From an uncultured Oscillospiraceae bacterium (GTDB taxonomy: Bacteria; Bacillota; Clostridia; Oscillospirales; Oscillospiraceae): DNA of 5,273 bases. Location of the stretch: assembly GCA_934621665.1 (NCBI GenBank), contig CAKTUT010000125.1:1-5273 (forward strand), read 5' to 3'. The notes beneath the pieces are model-generated. The model searched no databases. It saw nothing but the letters and a program-made list of their open reading frames with translations, and was not told the origin of the DNA. This document shows positions 5,272-5,273 of the stretch, one piece after another. The first letter of the stretch is position 1, and each line of letters opens with the position of its first letter. A program made the position numbers and the translations under genes.

Positions 5272-5273
5272 AC

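Noticed and set aside
5232..5273. Possible C-terminal tail of a minus-strand gene (reading PTYTPPDKTN then stop)
   Set aside because: Only 13 codons are visible and they overlap an inverted repeat that explains the sequence equally well. The T-rich tail of the 5149 hairpin on this strand keeps it possible, but it cannot be supported here.

Overview
The window looks like a chromosomal segment of a G+C-rich, anaerobic Gram-positive bacterium of the class Clostridia. It pairs a bacterial acetyl-CoA synthase (Wood-Ljungdahl pathway) with an exported protein carrying three S-layer homology repeats, and it has strong AGGAGG-type ribosome sites and consensus-like sigma-A promoters. A gut-type Oscillospirales/Ruminococcaceae-like lineage is a guess from overall style. 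No mobile element, CRISPR array, tRNA or rRNA is visible, and I see no new multi-gene system.

Layout. (1) Positions 1-748 hold the C-terminal third of acsB, the catalytic subunit of acetyl-CoA synthase, with every A-cluster ligand present. Two tandem stem-loops at 760-825 close this transcription unit. (2) On the opposite strand, 829-1326 encodes a 165-residue single-pass membrane protein of unknown function. Its start is set by a near-ideal promoter (TTGACG-17-TATGAT) and an AGGAGG site, both lying inside a longer open frame that would otherwise be chosen. (3) Diverging from it, 1509-2789 encodes a secreted CE4 polysaccharide deacetylase with three C-terminal SLH repeats, followed by a clear terminator at 2803-2841. 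(4) A new promoter at 2845-2873 drives a two-gene operon: a phosphohexomutase of the phosphomannomutase/phosphoglucomutase superfamily (2924-4426) and an SDR oxidoreductase (4423-5139), overlapping by ATGA. (5) The last 134 bases hold three consecutive inverted repeats and no convincing gene.

How the parts relate. The acsB end belongs to central carbon fixation and is transcriptionally separate from the rest. The deacetylase acts on the cell wall and the hexomutase probably makes sugar-phosphate precursors, so a loose cell-envelope theme runs through the middle of the window. Each has its own promoter and terminator, however, so that link is only inferred. Intergenic stretches are all under 200 bases and are mostly accounted for by promoters and hairpins.
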